DNA of 8,133 nt, from assembly GCA_035259145.1 (NCBI GenBank), contig DATFWQ010000192.1, positions 1 to 8,133 on the forward strand, given 5' to 3'. Position numbers and translations under genes: made by a program. The number at the start of each line of letters is the position of its first letter. Position 1 is the first letter of the stretch. Shown in pieces: positions 1-6,172 of the stretch. This DNA comes from CF-161 sp035259145 (lineage in GTDB: Bacteria > Chloroflexota > Dormibacteria > Dormibacterales > Dormibacteraceae). The notes beneath the pieces are model-generated. The model ran no database searches and was not told where the DNA came from. It saw only the letters and a program-made list of their open reading frames with translations.

Positions 1-541
1 CGTCGGGCCCGAGCTTGAGCCGGCCGCCGAAGTGGTAGCAGGTACCTCCAGGGATGCCGTCGACGAGGACCTGTTCAGAAACGAGCTTGTCGCCCGCCAT
101 GGAGAACCGGGAGACGCGGTTGGTGTTTCCGCTGGAACCCGGGTAGGTGTAGTAGACGTACGCGTACGGCTCCCCGATGGCGATGCCGAGCAGGCCGTCC
201 TCGCATCCGTTTGCAGTCGCGACGCTGATGGTGACCGCGGGATCGGTCAGCAAACGGCCGTTGCGGATGACGCGTACCCGGCCGGGCCGTTCAGTCAGCC
301 AGGCGCTGCCGTCCTTCGCGAAGTCGATCGCCCACGGCGCTACCAGTTCCTGAGCGACCGACTGCTGGTTGAACTGCAGCGCGCCAGGGGGCTTGGGGGT
401 CGAGGGCGTCGGGGACCGAGCCGGCTGTGTGACGGCCGGCGACTTCGACGGTCGCACGCCCGTGCCCTGCTGCCTTGCAGCCGTGCCGCACGCGACCAGC
501 GTCACCATGGCCAGCGAGACGGCCAGAATGCGTTGGAGCAC
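1..541 (-). CDS. PQQ-dependent sugar (glucose/sorbosone) dehydrogenase family lipoprotein, N-terminal part
   Basis: About 180 N-terminal residues are visible; the gene continues past the left edge. The start of the protein is a lipoprotein signal peptide: Arg4, a hydrophobic run, then a lipobox LVAC with the lipidated Cys at about residue 18. A Ser/Thr/Pro-rich linker follows. The mature part then matches the glucose/sorbosone dehydrogenase beta-propeller: APWAIDFAKDG, TERPGRVRVI, EDGLLGIAIG, YVYYTYPGSSG, and near the edge YHFGGRLKLGPD, whose His is the family's catalytic-base position. Members are PQQ-dependent oxidases of sugars or other polyols on the outer face of the membrane; the substrate cannot be told from this part. 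The GTG at 541 was chosen because it gives a compact signal peptide. A second in-frame GTG at 559 would add six residues, and neither has a well-spaced Shine-Dalgarno (a GGAGG lies 18 nt before the 559 start). It is divergent from the next gene. Confidence 0.85.
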   Translation of the reverse strand, partial: MLQRILAVSLAMVTLVACGTAARQQGTGVRPSKSPAVTQPARSPTPSTPKPPGALQFNQQSVAQELVAPWAIDFAKDGSAWLTERPGRVRVIRNGRLLTDPAVTISVATANGCEDGLLGIAIGEPYAYVYYTYPGSSGNTNRVSRFSMAGDKLVSEQVLVDGIPGGTCYHFGGRLKLGPD

Positions 542-682
542 GGGCCCAAAAGCTACCACCGGAGGTGCTCTCAGGCGCCTCCAGCAGTTCCCATGGGACC
601 TGGAGGACCCGAGGGTCCCCTCCCCAGGCGCCACCGGGCGCGAAGGTCAAGGACGGTGACCCGAAGGGCTGCGTTCGGCGCG

Positions 683-688
683 GATAAT
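683..688 (+). promoter_or_regulatory. Possible -10 element of the divergent intergenic region
   Basis: The stretch 542-719 separates the two divergent genes. It holds a GATAAT hexamer preceded by G, resembling a sigma-70 -10 box, but no convincing -35 hexamer at the usual spacing. If it is used, transcription would begin near 694. The ATG at 687 would then not be on the transcript, which favours the ATG at 720 as start of the downstream gene. The same stretch contains a short palindrome, GGACC-CGAG-GGTCC, at 605-618. Low confidence: one hexamer only. Confidence 0.25.
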
Positions 689-719
689 GCTCCTGGGGTG
701 CTGCAGCGAATTCTCGAAC

Positions 720-1643
720 ATGGAATCGTCAGCGACCGGAGCTGACGGACCGACACCGGCACTGCGCTGGCTCCTGAGTGCCATCGGAGCCAATCGACTC
801 ATCGGACTTGGCGAAATCCATGGGTCCGCCACGCAACACGAACTGATCCGCGAGCTGATCTCCCACCCGGAGTTCGCCGCTGACGACCTGGTGATCGAGT
901 TCGGCAATGCCCTCTACCAGGACGTGCTGGATGCCTACATCAGCGGCGAAGGCATTCCTGTGGAACAGTTCAACCGGATCTGGCGGGATACGACACAGTC
1001 GCCCATCAACACCTGGGATGACCCCATCTATGCCCAGCTGCTGGCGACCGTGCGTGAGGCAAACCGTACGGGCGGCCACGTACGGGTGCTGGCTGGTGAC
1101 CCACCCATCGACTGGCGGAAGGTCCAGAAGGTCGAGGACTGGTTGTCGTTCTTGACGGACAGGGACAGCCATTATGCGTCGGTTGTCGAGACCGAGGTGC
1201 TCGGCCGTGGTCGCCGAGGCCTGCTCCTGATCGGCGGCATGCACCTGCTCCGAAAGGAGCTAATCGGCGTCGGGGCGCGGTTCCCCGACATGCCGATCGT
1301 CATGCCTCACGGCGGCTATGGGGCCCTCAACGAGGAGGTCGAAGCCGTTATGACGGAGTGGCCGGTCCCTTCAATCTCACCCGTAGCGCGAACCCCGCTT
1401 GCCGGATTCACGATGGCACACCTTAACTCGCAGATCTTCTCCCACGAGGGAAAGCCGGCGCAGTTCCCGCCCTGGCGATGGGACCAGCTCTTCGACTACT
1501 ACCTGTACCTCGGCCCGCGAGCTACTCTGCGCAGGTCCGCTCCGGCAGCCTCATACGAGCCCGAGTTCCTGGCTGAACTCAAGCGACGAAGGGAATTCGC
1601 ATCCAGGTTGCCACCTCCACCTAAGCGACCGTCGAGCGAGTAG
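720..1643 (+). CDS. ChaN/Tiki/erythromycin-esterase-like superfamily protein, function unknown
   Basis: A soluble protein of 307 residues from the ATG at 720; an upstream in-frame ATG at 687 would add an 11-residue leader (MLLGCCSEFSN) that looks unlike the family. The sequence carries the two motif sets of the haem-binding-uptake/Tiki/EreA fold: GEIHGS early on (residues 31-36), where Glu and His are the usual active or metal-binding pair, and IGGMH later (about 171-175). Between them lie VIEFGNALYQ, an IWRDTTQ segment, WDDPIY and LAGDPPIDW, typical of a widespread uncharacterised branch; near the C-terminus is DYYLYLGP. Relatives include ChaN iron-regulated lipoproteins, TraB/Tiki proteases and erythromycin esterases. 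No signal peptide is evident here, so a cytoplasmic place is likely. An enzymatic role (esterase or metal-dependent hydrolase) is inference. It is followed after 81 nt by pcaH on the same strand, but nothing ties it to the protocatechuate pathway beyond position. Confidence 0.8.
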   Translation: MESSATGADGPTPALRWLLSAIGANRLIGLGEIHGSATQHELIRELISHPEFAADDLVIEFGNALYQDVLDAYISGEGIPVEQFNRIWRDTTQSPINTWDDPIYAQLLATVREANRTGGHVRVLAGDPPIDWRKVQKVEDWLSFLTDRDSHYASVVETEVLGRGRRGLLLIGGMHLLRKELIGVGARFPDMPIVMPHGGYGALNEEVEAVMTEWPVPSISPVARTPLAGFTMAHLNSQIFSHEGKPAQFPPWRWDQLFDYYLYLGPRATLRRSAPAASYEPEFLAELKRRREFASRLPPPPKRPSSE

Positions 1644-1670
1644 CCGAGGCCAGACGCCGGCTGAAAAGGG

Positions 1671-1685
1671 CAAACTTCACGTTTG
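1671..1685 (+). promoter_or_regulatory. Inverted repeat CAAAC-N5-GTTTG upstream of pcaH
   Basis: Perfect 5-bp arms CAAAC (1671-1675) and GTTTG (1681-1685) with a 5-nt spacer TTCAC, sitting in the 81-nt gap just before the ribosome binding site of pcaH. Its size and place would suit an operator for a local regulator of the protocatechuate genes, but no regulator gene is in the window and arms of this length can occur by chance. Confidence 0.25.
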
Positions 1686-1708
1686 AGGGCAACATGTAGT
1701 GAAGCGGC

Positions 1709-1714
1709 AGGAGG
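1709..1714 (+). promoter_or_regulatory. Ribosome binding site deciding the pcaH start
   Basis: A full AGGAGG lies 10 nt before GTG 1725. This supports GTG 1725 over the upstream in-frame TTG at 1683, which would add 14 residues not resembling PcaH. Confidence 0.7.
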
Positions 1715-1724
1715 CGCAGCTCAC

Positions 1725-2417
1725 GTGATTGAACAGCGCAAGGAAAAAGACGTTGACCCGCCATACCTGTACCCGGACTACCGGTCGACCGTGCTGCGGG
1801 CGCCGACGCGACCGATGGTGCAGATCCCGCCAGACTTTCACGAGACGCCGGGTCCGGTCTTCGGCCGCGTCCCGGTCCGGGAGCTCGACCACGACCTGAC
1901 CCTGCAGCACGATGGGCAGCCGCTGGGCGAAAGGATCATCCTCACCGGCCGCGTACTTGACGGCGCCGGGCGGCCCGTGGGCAACACGCTGGTCGAGGTC
2001 TGGCAGGCCAATGCTGCCGGCCGCTACGCCGATCCAGCCGACCAGCACGCGGCGCCGCTGGACCCCAACTTCACGGGCGCGGGCCGCTGCCTGACTGATT
2101 CCGGCGGTCACTACCGGTTCGTCACCGTCAAGCCTGGCGCCTACCCCTGGCGGAACCACCACAACGCGTGGCGGCCCGCCCACATCCACTTCTCGCTGTT
2201 TGGGCCCGAGTTCAGCAGCCGCCTGATCACCCAGATGTACTTCCCCGGAGATCCACTCATACCCTACGACCCGATCCTGCAGTCGATCCCCGACCCGCAG
2301 GGTCGGGAGCGGCTGGTGGCGCGCTTCGACTTCGACAACACTGAACCGGAGTGGGCCCTCGGCTACCGGTGGGACATCGTGATCCGAGGTCGCTCGGCCA
2401 CTCCGATCGAAAGCTGA
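1725..2417 (+). CDS. pcaH: Protocatechuate 3,4-dioxygenase beta subunit
   Basis: Iron(III)-bearing subunit of the intradiol dioxygenase that opens protocatechuate to beta-carboxy-cis,cis-muconate with O2, at the head of the beta-ketoadipate pathway. From GTG 1725 the protein has 230 residues, the normal length for PcaH. The N-terminal helix region (PPYLYPDYRSTVLRAP) and the dioxygenase core are both typical. All four iron ligands can be placed: Tyr101 in AAGRYADP, Tyr140 in PGAYPWRN, and His153 and His155 in WRPAHIHF; Arg150 of the same motif is the conserved active-site arginine. LITQMYFPGDPL and the Trp-rich tail also fit. The gene is followed after 2 nt by pcaG, as usual for this heterodimer. 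Substrate is inferred from the PcaH/PcaG pairing; a close relative acting on another catechol cannot be excluded. Its downstream partners pcaB, pcaC and pcaD are absent from this window. Confidence 0.95.
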   Translation: MIEQRKEKDVDPPYLYPDYRSTVLRAPTRPMVQIPPDFHETPGPVFGRVPVRELDHDLTLQHDGQPLGERIILTGRVLDGAGRPVGNTLVEVWQANAAGRYADPADQHAAPLDPNFTGAGRCLTDSGGHYRFVTVKPGAYPWRNHHNAWRPAHIHFSLFGPEFSSRLITQMYFPGDPLIPYDPILQSIPDPQGRERLVARFDFDNTEPEWALGYRWDIVIRGRSATPIES

Positions 2418-2419
2418 CG

Positions 2420-2923
2420 GTGACGCACGGTCCGACGCCGTCTCAGACGGTAGGTCCGTTCTTCGGCTTTGCGCTGCCATTCGCCGGCGATGCAAACGCG
2501 GTCGACCCTGGATCCCCCGGCGCGCTGCGCATCGAAGGCCAGGTGCTCGACGGTGCCGGCGACCCTGTGCCAGACGCCCTCGTCGAGGCCTGGCAGGCGG
2601 ACGCGTTCGCACGCTGCCGCACCGACGCCGAGGGCGCTTTCCACTTCGTGCTGCTCAAGCCTGGACCGGTCACAGCGCCAGACGGGCGAACTCAGGCGCC
2701 CCATCTGAACATAACCGTCTTCGCTCGGGGTCTCCTGCGCCAGCTGATCACGCGCCTGTACTTTCCCGACGAGGCGGCTGCCAACGCAGTCGATCCGGTG
2801 CTCAAGCTGGTCGAGGGTCCGGAGGAACGGTCGACACTGGTGGCGGCGAACGATGGCGTCGGAAAGCTCAGGTTCGACATCCACCTCCAGGGCGATCGGG
2901 AAACGGTGTTTTTTGCGATCTGA
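2420..2923 (+). CDS. pcaG: Protocatechuate 3,4-dioxygenase alpha subunit
   Basis: Non-catalytic partner that forms the active-site wall of the PcaHG dioxygenase. The protein begins MTHGPTPSQTVGPFFGF, the PcaG N-terminal signature that reaches into the active site, then has the intradiol core VLDGAGDPVPDALVEAWQAD, FVLLKPG and ARGLLRQLITRLYFPDE. Arg103 in FARG probably matches the alpha-subunit arginine that contacts the substrate carboxylate. The iron-ligand Tyr and His-x-His motifs of the beta chain are missing, as expected for alpha. The GTG start lies 2 nt after the pcaH stop with only a weak Shine-Dalgarno, so translation is likely coupled to pcaH. At 167 residues it is shorter than the roughly 200 of well-known PcaG proteins; the loop between WQAD and the KPG strand is much reduced (AFARCRTDAEGAF). 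Its last 11 nt overlap the next gene if that starts at TTG 2913. Confidence 0.92.
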   Translation: MTHGPTPSQTVGPFFGFALPFAGDANAVDPGSPGALRIEGQVLDGAGDPVPDALVEAWQADAFARCRTDAEGAFHFVLLKPGPVTAPDGRTQAPHLNITVFARGLLRQLITRLYFPDEAAANAVDPVLKLVEGPEERSTLVAANDGVGKLRFDIHLQGDRETVFFAI

Positions 2924-3461
2924 CCGGCTCTCGCGCCTCGGCCAGCGGCCGATCGCGCTCGCCGGCTTCATGGGCGTTGGCAAGTCGTCGGTCGGCCGGC
3001 TCGTGGCAGCCGAGCTCGGCAGGTGCTTCGTCGACACTGACGAGGAGGCCCAGTCGATCGCCGGCCGGACGATCGTGGACTGCTTCCAGACAGGTGACGA
3101 AGCTCTCTTTCGCGAGGCCGAGGCGGTCGCCGTCAGGCGGGCCGTGGCGAGCGGGGCGGCGGTCATCGCGCTCGGAGGTGGCGCCGTGCTTCGGAACGAC
3201 AGCCTCACCCTGCTCCTCGACAAGACGCTGTTGGTCTATCTCCATGTGCCCTGGAGTGAGCTCCAGGATTGGCTGCCGCAGATGGCCGCGACCCGGCCGC
3301 TCCTCCAGGGCAAGACGATGCCCGAGATTCACCGGCTCTACCGGTCGCGGCTCAGCACCTACCGGCGGTCGCACCTGCAGGTCTGGGTGCGGCGGAGCAG
3401 CGCCGAGGATGCGGCCCGTCGCGTGCTTCGGGCCCTGCGTCTCCCGGCAGCGGCACGATAG
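2913..3461 (+). CDS. aroK: Shikimate kinase
   Basis: ATP-dependent phosphorylation of shikimate to shikimate 3-phosphate, step five of chorismate synthesis, in the cytoplasm. With TTG 2913 as start the protein has 182 residues, right for the family. Visible motifs: Walker A GFMGVGKSS (residues 18-26); the shikimate-binding Asp pair region FVDTDEEA (Asp41, Asp43); LFRE with Arg67; GGGAVLRN (88-95), the Walker-B-like glycine loop; the LID arginine in ATRPLL (Arg128); and the RSRLSTYRR segment that carries the late conserved Arg. An earlier in-frame ATG at 2853 would place about 20 extra residues inside pcaG, and they do not look like a shikimate kinase. The gene overlaps the end of pcaG by 11 nt, so the two are probably cotranscribed and coupled. 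A biosynthetic aromatic kinase joined to aromatic ring cleavage is unusual. It lacks the HTH domain of BoxR regulators, which carry a similar kinase domain. Confidence 0.88.
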   Translation: MRSDRLSRLGQRPIALAGFMGVGKSSVGRLVAAELGRCFVDTDEEAQSIAGRTIVDCFQTGDEALFREAEAVAVRRAVASGAAVIALGGGAVLRNDSLTLLLDKTLLVYLHVPWSELQDWLPQMAATRPLLQGKTMPEIHRLYRSRLSTYRRSHLQVWVRRSSAEDAARRVLRALRLPAAAR

Positions 3462-3498
3462 CGGCTCAGCTTCCAGACCTGCGCCGGGCGCTGAGCCG
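3462..3498 (+). terminator. Perfect 9-bp inverted repeat directly after aroK
   Basis: CGGCTCAGC (3462-3470) and GCTGAGCCG (3490-3498) are exact reverse complements with a 19-nt loop, starting at the base after the aroK stop. The place fits a transcription terminator or an mRNA 3'-end stabiliser closing the pcaHG-aroK unit. There is no following T-run, so a classical rho-independent terminator is doubtful. Confidence 0.4.
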
Positions 3499-3499
3499 G

Positions 3500-3542
3500 T
3501 CAGATACGTCGCCGCCGCTCAACACCGGCATTTTCAGATACG
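3500..3542 (+). repeat. Direct repeat TCAGATACG, two copies, upstream of the VOC gene
   Basis: Identical 9-mers at 3500-3508 and 3534-3542, 34 bp start to start, lie in the 118-nt gap between aroK and the VOC gene. A spacing of about three helical turns suits paired binding sites on one DNA face, and the second copy is preceded by TTTT about 38 nt before the ATG. A promoter for the next three genes is probably in this gap. I see no clear -35/-10 pair. Confidence 0.3.
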
Positions 3543-3579
3543 CGTTGCTCGGCGAACCGTGGGCTACGATGGGCCACTG

Positions 3580-4143
3580 ATGGAGAACCTCAATCCGAAG
3601 CCATGGACGCGGCACCACCTCCCTGGCAACACACTCGGGCTGACCGGGATGGATCACGCGGCACTTGCCGTGCAGGACGTCGAGCGGGCAGTGCGCTTCT
3701 ACCAGGAGGCCTTGGGCGCGGAGGTCTACTACGCGACCGGCTTTGGCGAGCGCGGCCGGGTGGCTCACGTCTTCATGCACGTCGGCACGGTGCTGCTCCA
3801 GGTCGGCTACCCCAACGACGGCAAGACCTTCGCCGATCGCCACAGCCAGAGCCACTGGCCGCACGTCGCGTTCGGAGCGAGCGCCGAGACTCTGGACCGC
3901 GTCTCTGAGCACCTGCGCAGTCTGCGCGTGCCGTTCTCGGGACCGCGCTCCCACTTGAACGTCGAAGCCGTATCGATCTACTTCAAGGACCCCGACGGCA
4001 ACAAGCTCGAGGTCTGCACGTGGGACTCCTACCCGATGGAGAAGAGCGAGCTGCTCGGGCCGCCACCTGAGGGCAAGGGCCTGGACTGGGAGGCCCTGAA
4101 CCACGACTGGCGGCCTGTGGTCGAGCAACCGGTCGCCACGTGA
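3580..4143 (+). CDS. VOC-superfamily (glyoxalase/extradiol dioxygenase fold) metalloprotein
   Basis: A 187-residue protein with one vicinal-oxygen-chelate domain made of two beta-alpha-beta-beta-beta halves. The first begins GMDHAALAVQDVERAVRFYQEALG (in two parts, His26 the first probable metal ligand); the second contains HWPHVAFGAS (His95) and ends YFKDPDGNKLEV with Glu144, the usual last ligand before the final strand. This His/His/Glu set marks a divalent-metal enzyme rather than a binding protein. Family members include glyoxalases, extradiol dioxygenases and fosfomycin-modifying enzymes; the specific reaction is unknown. The C-terminal extension from about residue 150 (WDSYPMEKSELLG...) is outside the core domain. 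ATG 3580 is preferred; an in-frame GTG at 3559 would add seven residues, and neither has a strong Shine-Dalgarno. Its stop overlaps the start of the next gene (GTGA), so it works in the same unit as the flavin monooxygenase, probably on aromatic or ring-cleaved substrates. Confidence 0.87.
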   Translation: MENLNPKPWTRHHLPGNTLGLTGMDHAALAVQDVERAVRFYQEALGAEVYYATGFGERGRVAHVFMHVGTVLLQVGYPNDGKTFADRHSQSHWPHVAFGASAETLDRVSEHLRSLRVPFSGPRSHLNVEAVSIYFKDPDGNKLEVCTWDSYPMEKSELLGPPPEGKGLDWEALNHDWRPVVEQPVAT

Positions 4144-5066
4144 GGTTCGGCCTGCTCGCGAGCGGCATGAAGCCGCAGGGGATGCCGCCCCCTCAGTCAT
4201 TCCGGGAGCTCGCGTCGCGGGCTGAGGAGCTCGGCTTCGACTCGCTATGGGTCGCAGATCGGATCGCATCGCCAGCTGAGGGCCTGCCGCTGCCGGAAGG
4301 AGTTGCAACGCTGGGCGCGTTCGTCGGCTTCACCCGCCGCATCCGGCTGGGCACCAGCGTCCTGATCGCGCCACTCCGCCACCCGGCGCTCCTTGCCAAA
4401 CAGCTGGCAACACTCGACTACCTGGCAGAGGGCCGGCTTACCGTAGGGATGGCGATCGGCGAGAACCGGGCCGACTACGCTGCGGTCGGCGTGCGGTTTG
4501 CCGAGCGTGGCCGGCGGGCGGATCATGCGATCGAGTTCCTGCGCAGGGCGTGGGCCGCGGGACAGGTTTCCGACCAGGTCTGGCTGGAGCCGAAACCAGC
4601 CCAGCCTGGCGGACCGCCGATCTGGGTGGGCGGCGTCTCCGAGGCTGCCCAGCGCCGGGCGGGTCGCCTCGGTGACGGCTGGCTGGCCTACCGGATCTCG
4701 CCGCCACAGTTCGTCGATGGGATGGCCCGGGTTCGCCGGGAGGCGTCATCCGCGGGACGTGATCCGGGCCTGCTGACCGGAGCGTTGATGGTGCCGGTCC
4801 ACTGCCGGCCCGACGGCGAGGTCGCCCGCCGCGAGGCTCAGGAGAGCCTGAGCCGCCGCTTTCGACAGGCCATTCCGATCGAGGTCATCGAGCAGATGTG
4901 CGTGGTCGGCACCCCGGACGACTGCAGCCGGCGGCTGGCGGCCTACGCGGAGGTAGGCGTAGAAGAGGTGGTCCTGGTGCCTCAGGCCTGGAGCTGGGAC
5001 CCGGTGGCCGATGCCGAGGAGGTCTTCAGTGACCTCGTGGCGCCGGCTCGGGCTGCCATCAGCTGA
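4140..5066 (+). CDS. LLM-class (luciferase-like) flavin-dependent oxidoreductase
   Basis: A 308-residue bacterial-luciferase-fold TIM barrel using reduced FMN or coenzyme F420 to oxidise an organic substrate. Signature blocks are in order: a first strand MRFGLLASGM; ASRAEELGFDSLWVADR (residues 25-41, the typical strand-2 motif); RIRLGTSVLIAPLRHPALLAKQLATLD in the 68-93 region; the GRLTVGMAIGENRADYAAVG block (98-117, E/D after the Gly loop); FAERGRRADHAIEFLRRAW; and PIWVGGVSEAAQRRAGRLGDGWL (160-182). The cofactor (FMN versus F420) and substrate cannot be read from this. The GTG start overlaps the previous stop as GTGA, so translation is coupled to the VOC gene. Together with the VOC enzyme and the following hydrolase it makes a compact set that looks like a monooxygenase, metal enzyme and hydrolase route for a ring or ring-cleavage product; that is inference. 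Confidence 0.9.
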   Translation: MRFGLLASGMKPQGMPPPQSFRELASRAEELGFDSLWVADRIASPAEGLPLPEGVATLGAFVGFTRRIRLGTSVLIAPLRHPALLAKQLATLDYLAEGRLTVGMAIGENRADYAAVGVRFAERGRRADHAIEFLRRAWAAGQVSDQVWLEPKPAQPGGPPIWVGGVSEAAQRRAGRLGDGWLAYRISPPQFVDGMARVRREASSAGRDPGLLTGALMVPVHCRPDGEVARREAQESLSRRFRQAIPIEVIEQMCVVGTPDDCSRRLAAYAEVGVEEVVLVPQAWSWDPVADAEEVFSDLVAPARAAIS

Positions 5067-6172
5067 GCCCGGGAGCTCGTCGCGCAGCCTGGGGATCGGC
5101 CGTCCGGCAGACGGTCGAGCTCCCGCCCGGAGTTACGCGCGAACTGCTGGCGCTCACGGCCGAGGATGGGGCCGGCGTGGACGGCGCGCTCTACGTGCGA
5201 TCGGGCCCCCGGCCGGCGACGGCGCTCGTCATCATGCACCCGACCGTGAGCTTCCTCCACCACTACGCGCTTATCCCCCTCGCCGAGCGCGGCTACGCGG
5301 CGCTCGGCCTCAACTCGCGCTTCGCGGGCAACGAGGCTCAGCTTCTAATAGACAAGGTAGTTCTCGACCTTGCGGCAGGGGTCGCCGAGCTCCGTGAGCG
5401 GGGCTTCGAGCACGTGGTGCTGGTCGGGAACAGCGGAGGCGGGGCGCTGGCGGCCTTCTACCAGGCGCACGCCGAGGAGCCGGCGCGGCCACTGGCCGAC
5501 GCGGTGATCATCCTGAACGCCCACCGGGGGCGGCCGCAGGTGCTGACGGCCTGGCTCGACCCATCGGTCACCGACGAGTGGGATCCACTATCGGCGAACC
5601 CGTCACTGGACATGTTCGACCAGAGCAACGGGCCGCCGTACCGGTCAGACTTCGTCGAGCGGTACCGGGCCGCACAGGAAGCGCGCAACCGCAGGATCAC
5701 CGCCTGGGCGCAGGAACGCCTTGAGAGCGCCGGTGACCAGGCCTTCGTCGTGCACCGGACCGCCGCCGATCTCCGATTCGTCGACCTGGCGCTCGACCCG
5801 TCGGACCGCGCGGTGGGGACGTACTGGGGACCTGACGTGCGGGCCGCGAACTACGCTGCAGGCGGGCTCGCCCGCTTTTCGACCTTGAGGTCCTGGCTCT
5901 CCCAGTGGGGGCTGGACACCTCGCCTGCTCCGGCGGAGCCCAGCCTGGCCCGCTGCTACGGGCCGATGCTGTTCATCCAGGGGACGGCCGACCAGGGGAT
6001 CTTCCCATCCGACGCTCGAGCGCTCTTCGAGGCTGCGGCCTCCGAGGACAAGCAGCTCAGTTGGATCCGCGGCGGGAGCCACTACTTCCTGGGCCAGCCC
6101 GATCTCCAGCGCGAGGTCTACGACATGATCGAGAGCTGGCTCGGAGCGCGAGACATGCCAGCGCCCCGGTAG
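5063..6172 (+). CDS. Alpha/beta hydrolase; start uncertain (CTG 5063 or GTG 5177)
   Basis: A serine hydrolase of the alpha/beta fold. From the safe start GTG 5177 it has 331 residues with a full catalytic set: nucleophile Ser86 in LVGNSGGG, acid Asp272 in IQGTADQGIF, and base His302 in RGGSHYF. An oxyanion-region strand ALVIMHPTVSF precedes. The frame stays open and protein-like upstream of 5177 (PPGVTRELLALTAEDGAG), giving the first strand these enzymes normally have before the LY motif. That extension has no ATG, GTG or TTG; its only plausible starter is CTG 5063, which overlaps the stop of the previous gene as CTGA. The family usually cleaves esters, thioesters or C-C bonds; the substrate is unknown. 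A GAGG 11 nt before 5177 leaves that start possible. The stop at 6170-6172 abuts the stop of the converging UbiX gene. Confidence 0.85.
   Translation: MSPGARRAAWGSAVRQTVELPPGVTRELLALTAEDGAGVDGALYVRSGPRPATALVIMHPTVSFLHHYALIPLAERGYAALGLNSRFAGNEAQLLIDKVVLDLAAGVAELRERGFEHVVLVGNSGGGALAAFYQAHAEEPARPLADAVIILNAHRGRPQVLTAWLDPSVTDEWDPLSANPSLDMFDQSNGPPYRSDFVERYRAAQEARNRRITAWAQERLESAGDQAFVVHRTAADLRFVDLALDPSDRAVGTYWGPDVRAANYAAGGLARFSTLRSWLSQWGLDTSPAPAEPSLARCYGPMLFIQGTADQGIFPSDARALFEAAASEDKQLSWIRGGSHYFLGQPDLQREVYDMIESWLGARDMPAPR

Noticed and set aside
605..618. GGACC/GGTCC palindrome in the divergent gap as a terminator
   Set aside because: Both flanking genes point away from it, so no transcript needs ending there. 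An operator is possible but unsupported.
32..745. Plus-strand open frame of 237 codons
   Set aside because: It lies opposite the sugar dehydrogenase gene, has no recognisable family features and is Arg/Gly-rich, as expected of an antisense frame in high-GC DNA.
1677..2612. Minus-strand open frame of 311 codons
   Set aside because: Antisense to pcaH, whose iron ligands and Shine-Dalgarno are all present on the plus strand.
2977..3579. Long upstream extension of the VOC protein frame
   Set aside because: That frame is merely open across the shikimate kinase gene in a different phase. The VOC domain begins after ATG 3580.
3466..4308. Minus-strand open frame of 280 codons
   Set aside because: Antisense to the VOC gene and the start of the LLM gene. 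Low-complexity composition, no motif.
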